A stretch of 16,916 nucleotides of DNA from Clostridia bacterium (GTDB lineage: Bacteria; Bacillota; Clostridia; Christensenellales; UBA1242). Below, piece by piece: positions 15,064-16,916 of the stretch; the stretch's first letter is position 1, and each line of letters starts with the position of its first letter. The translations under genes and the position numbers were made by a program. The stretch covers positions 1 through 16,916 of the forward strand of contig JAFQUU010000036.1 of NCBI GenBank assembly GCA_017408305.1, in the 5' to 3' direction. Below the pieces are notes generated by a model. It saw only the letters and a program-made list of their open reading frames with translations. It ran no database searches and had not been told where the DNA came from.

Positions 15064-16204
15064 ACCTTTTCACATCAACCAACTTCTGCTTGATGAAATC
15101 GTTGAAGAATACTTAAAACTTAGAACTATTAATGACATCAACCTTTATTATTTTTGTGAAAAAAGTCAACAGTTTTGGATGGAGTATTTTAATATCAAAG
15201 ATATAGATGTTTCTTACAATTACAATATGGCTCTTGATGAAGCCTCAAGTGCATCTTTAGATAAAAATTGTCTTACTTTATCTTCAAAAATTTGGGGGAA
15301 TGCAGAATCTTTAGAAGACCCTCTAAAACTTTTTTGCGTCATTGCACATGAAATGGCACACCTAGATGATAATTTGCACCAAAGAACATTTCAATATGAC
15401 GAAAATCATAAGCGCACAAAAATAGAACCTTCTCAAAGGTTGCTTAGAAATCTTGCACCAATTCTTAGCAAAGCATATTCTGATAATAAAGAAGAACAAA
15501 AAGCTTTTTTGAAAAACAGTAATAGCATAAATTATGCTTTATACTACACAATGGAGAAAGAAAAATATGCACGCAGTTTTGAAACCGATTATGCACCAAC
15601 CTTGTTTTTGACACTTGCACAGCAAAAATATAACTCTTTAAAAAAAGATAAGCTTATTGACAAAAAACACAAAACCAAAATGAAAACAAATCTTAACTTT
15701 TTGAAAAATTTTAAGGAAAAAAGCATTATTAATGAAGCCGAACAATTTAAGTGCCAAGAAACTATTTTAAAAAATTATCAAAAACCATATTTTGACATTT
15801 ACACTAAACACATTCAAACCCAAAATCCAAGTGATATATCTTTAGAAAATTACGAAACCTGGAAAAGCCTTGTGAATATGCAAAATTATCAAGAGTGTTT
15901 TGACAAAGAATTTTGCGACAAAGTTTATGAAAACGCAAAAGAAAAAGGTTTTACAGAGATTTGCCAAAGCATAATTTCTTTGCAAAATTATCAGCCAACA
16001 CCTACCCAAATTGAAGACACATTTAATATGATTGAAAATGAACCCAAAGAATATTCAAACATCTTGCGTCAACTCTTAAAAACAAGTTTTGAACCAAAAT
16101 TTGTTGATTCAATGGCTGAAATAACAAAAGACATAAACCCACAAAAACAACAACCAAAAAAAAGCCAAACAAATTTAAATACAGAAAACCTAAAATCTTG
16201 TTAA
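15056..16204 (+). CDS. Putative zinc metallopeptidase-like protein (HEXXH)
   Basis: The 382-residue product has no signal peptide, so it should be cytoplasmic. Residues about 60-110 hold a strand (CLTLSSKIW), a helix and HEMAH at 98-102, the HEXXH zinc motif, preceded by a hydrophobic LFCVIA as in true metallopeptidases. About 65 residues later an acidic helix E-K-E-K-Y-A-R-S-F-E (167-176) is well placed to give the third ligand, as in gluzincin-type and ImmA/IrrE-like enzymes. The remaining 200 residues are helical, Lys/Asn/Gln-rich and unlike any family I know, ending in a disordered tail (about 355-382). The start uses GGAGG 6 nt before the ATG, inside the preceding gene. Base composition resembles truA. 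A phage or defence origin, or a stress-response peptidase, is possible but not shown. Confidence 0.75.
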   Translation: MNKPFHINQLLLDEIVEEYLKLRTINDINLYYFCEKSQQFWMEYFNIKDIDVSYNYNMALDEASSASLDKNCLTLSSKIWGNAESLEDPLKLFCVIAHEMAHLDDNLHQRTFQYDENHKRTKIEPSQRLLRNLAPILSKAYSDNKEEQKAFLKNSNSINYALYYTMEKEKYARSFETDYAPTLFLTLAQQKYNSLKKDKLIDKKHKTKMKTNLNFLKNFKEKSIINEAEQFKCQETILKNYQKPYFDIYTKHIQTQNPSDISLENYETWKSLVNMQNYQECFDKEFCDKVYENAKEKGFTEICQSIISLQNYQPTPTQIEDTFNMIENEPKEYSNILRQLLKTSFEPKFVDSMAEITKDINPQKQQPKKSQTNLNTENLKSC

Positions 16205-16228
16205 TAAAAATATAAAATATTATTAAAT

Positions 16229-16271
16229 TAAAAAAATAATTAAATTTTGTTCAAATTTAATTATTTTTTTA
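16229..16271. terminator. Bidirectional all-A/T hairpin terminator
   Basis: A perfect 19-bp inverted repeat (16229-16247 and 16253-16271) closes a TGTTC loop. It contains only A-T pairs and has T runs on its 3' side in either direction. It sits between the stop codons of the HEXXH gene (16204) and the coiled-coil gene (16275) and probably ends both convergent transcripts. Confidence 0.75.
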
Positions 16272-16274
16272 TTA

Positions 16275-16874
16275 TTATTTTTCTATTTCACGATTTTGGA
16301 TTTTATTAAGATTATTTTTCTTAGCATAATTAGAATTAAAATACATATTTCTTTTTACTGCTTCTTCTTGCCTTAAAACTTCGGCTTGGCAGGCTTCAAC
16401 AATTTGAAGAAGCCCAGAAATGTTTGTTTGAATTGTTTCAAATGAAGTAATCTTGTCAAACATTTTTTGTGGGGTTGCAATGCTGAACTTAAACTCTCTT
16501 AAATCAGTTTCAAACTTTTCTTCAATCACCGGCACTGCTATGCCAACAGTGTCAGCAACCCTTACAAGTCCTTCAAGAGATTTTGTTGCAGTGGATATAT
16601 ATCGCTTTGTCTTTTGCTGTACTCTTGCCCTTGTCTGCCTTGCTTGCACTCTAGCAAAAGCATCAAATTCTTGTTTTAAGGTTTTTACTTCCTTAAAACT
16701 TCTTTTCTTCTTAAGATAAGTCCACATATTACTATATTTGTTTTGATACTGAAATTCCAAATTTTTTGCAAGCCTTAAAAGTACAAGTTCGTTTTGCTGA
16801 AGTGTGATTTTTATTCTTTGCAGTTCTTCTTCCTGACTTACAATTTGCCTTTTCTTTACAAGATTATTTATCAT
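16275..16874 (-). CDS. Coiled-coil protein of unknown function
   Basis: The 199-residue product has no signal peptide or membrane helix. Heptad-like helices run at about 12-48 and 58-105 (very basic, Gln/Arg-rich at 76-92) and again at 145-178. A short hydrophobic hinge (104-117, VRVADTVGIAVPVI) lies between them. The tail (179-199) is Asn/Lys-rich. It resembles an elongated helical scaffold or adaptor, but I cannot place it in a family; a V-type ATPase subunit D was considered and does not fit well. The start at 16874 is chosen because GAGGAAGAG lies upstream; a GTG at 16907 is in frame but less well placed. It overlaps the end of a possible upstream gene by 11 bp and ends at the shared terminator. 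Confidence 0.7.
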   Translation of the reverse strand: MINNLVKKRQIVSQEEELQRIKITLQQNELVLLRLAKNLEFQYQNKYSNMWTYLKKKRSFKEVKTLKQEFDAFARVQARQTRARVQQKTKRYISTATKSLEGLVRVADTVGIAVPVIEEKFETDLREFKFSIATPQKMFDKITSFETIQTNISGLLQIVEACQAEVLRQEEAVKRNMYFNSNYAKKNNLNKIQNREIEK

Positions 16875-16916
16875 TTGCACTCTTCCTCGTTTCTCTAATT
16901 TTAGCACCTCTAACCA
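16864..16916 (-). CDS. Possible 3' end of an upstream gene (partial)
   Basis: In a second minus-strand frame the window edge reads 16 codons (VRGAKIRETRKSANDK) and a TAA at 16866-16864. The stop overlaps the start of the 199-residue gene by 11 bp, as in a coupled operon. The segment is too short to identify, and an ORF this short can occur by chance. Confidence 0.3.
   Translation of the reverse strand, partial: VRGAKIRETRKSANDK

Noticed and set aside
16275..16874. V-type ATPase subunit D
   Set aside because: Length and coiled-coil shape fit, but the characteristic N-terminal motif and other ATPase genes are not visible.

Overview
The window is AT-rich, and it uses the standard bacterial code: TGG is Trp, and TGA is a stop for the lipoprotein gene (TAA ends every other gene whose end is visible). 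Single-chain pyruvate:ferredoxin oxidoreductase points to an anaerobe. Together with AGGAGG-type ribosome sites, sigma-A promoters, poly-U hairpin terminators and Ig-like surface proteins it suggests an uncultured low-GC Bacillota, probably a gut-type Clostridia or Bacilli/Tenericutes lineage. No rRNA or tRNA gene, CRISPR array or insertion sequence was recognised.

Layout. Positions 1-2588 (minus) hold the N-terminal 862 residues of a secreted, multi-domain Ig-like surface protein that runs off the left edge. A 288-bp divergent intergenic region (2589-2876) carries its promoter. It is followed by a plus-strand gene for a 74-residue Cys/Gly-rich microprotein with a strong terminator. A minus-strand cluster follows, read from 5443 down to 3172: lipoprotein, ndk (with its own promoter inside the end of the lipoprotein gene) and hflX. 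At 5484-5717 lies a structured non-coding stretch (long inverted repeat, internal direct repeat, terminator) directly behind the stop codon of a 347-residue protein with an internal duplication. Next is an 890-residue VirB4/TraE-type ATPase with an N-terminal two-helix, PrgI-like membrane segment. It has its own near-leaderless promoter and its own terminator.

The divergent gene at 9632 encodes a small secreted protein resembling the HAD-x-[EQ]-P...GH...DPxHQ domain of clostridial cell-wall-associated proteins. A very AT-rich convergent spacer (10220-10393) separates it from nifJ (PFOR, 10394-13879). Divergent from nifJ are truA and a two-gene operon made of a 93-residue unknown and a 382-residue HEXXH protein. 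The operon ends at a perfect 19-bp A/T inverted repeat shared with the convergent coiled-coil gene at the right edge.

Functionally this is a mosaic of housekeeping genes (hflX, ndk, nifJ, truA) and unknown envelope or accessory genes. The points most worth a second look are the orphan PrgI-VirB4 fusion, the 5484-5717 structured element, the microprotein, and a recurrent promoter layout in which the -10 box lies 6-9 nt before the start codon with no Shine-Dalgarno site. The last implies leaderless transcripts for truA, the 93-residue gene and the VirB4-like gene.
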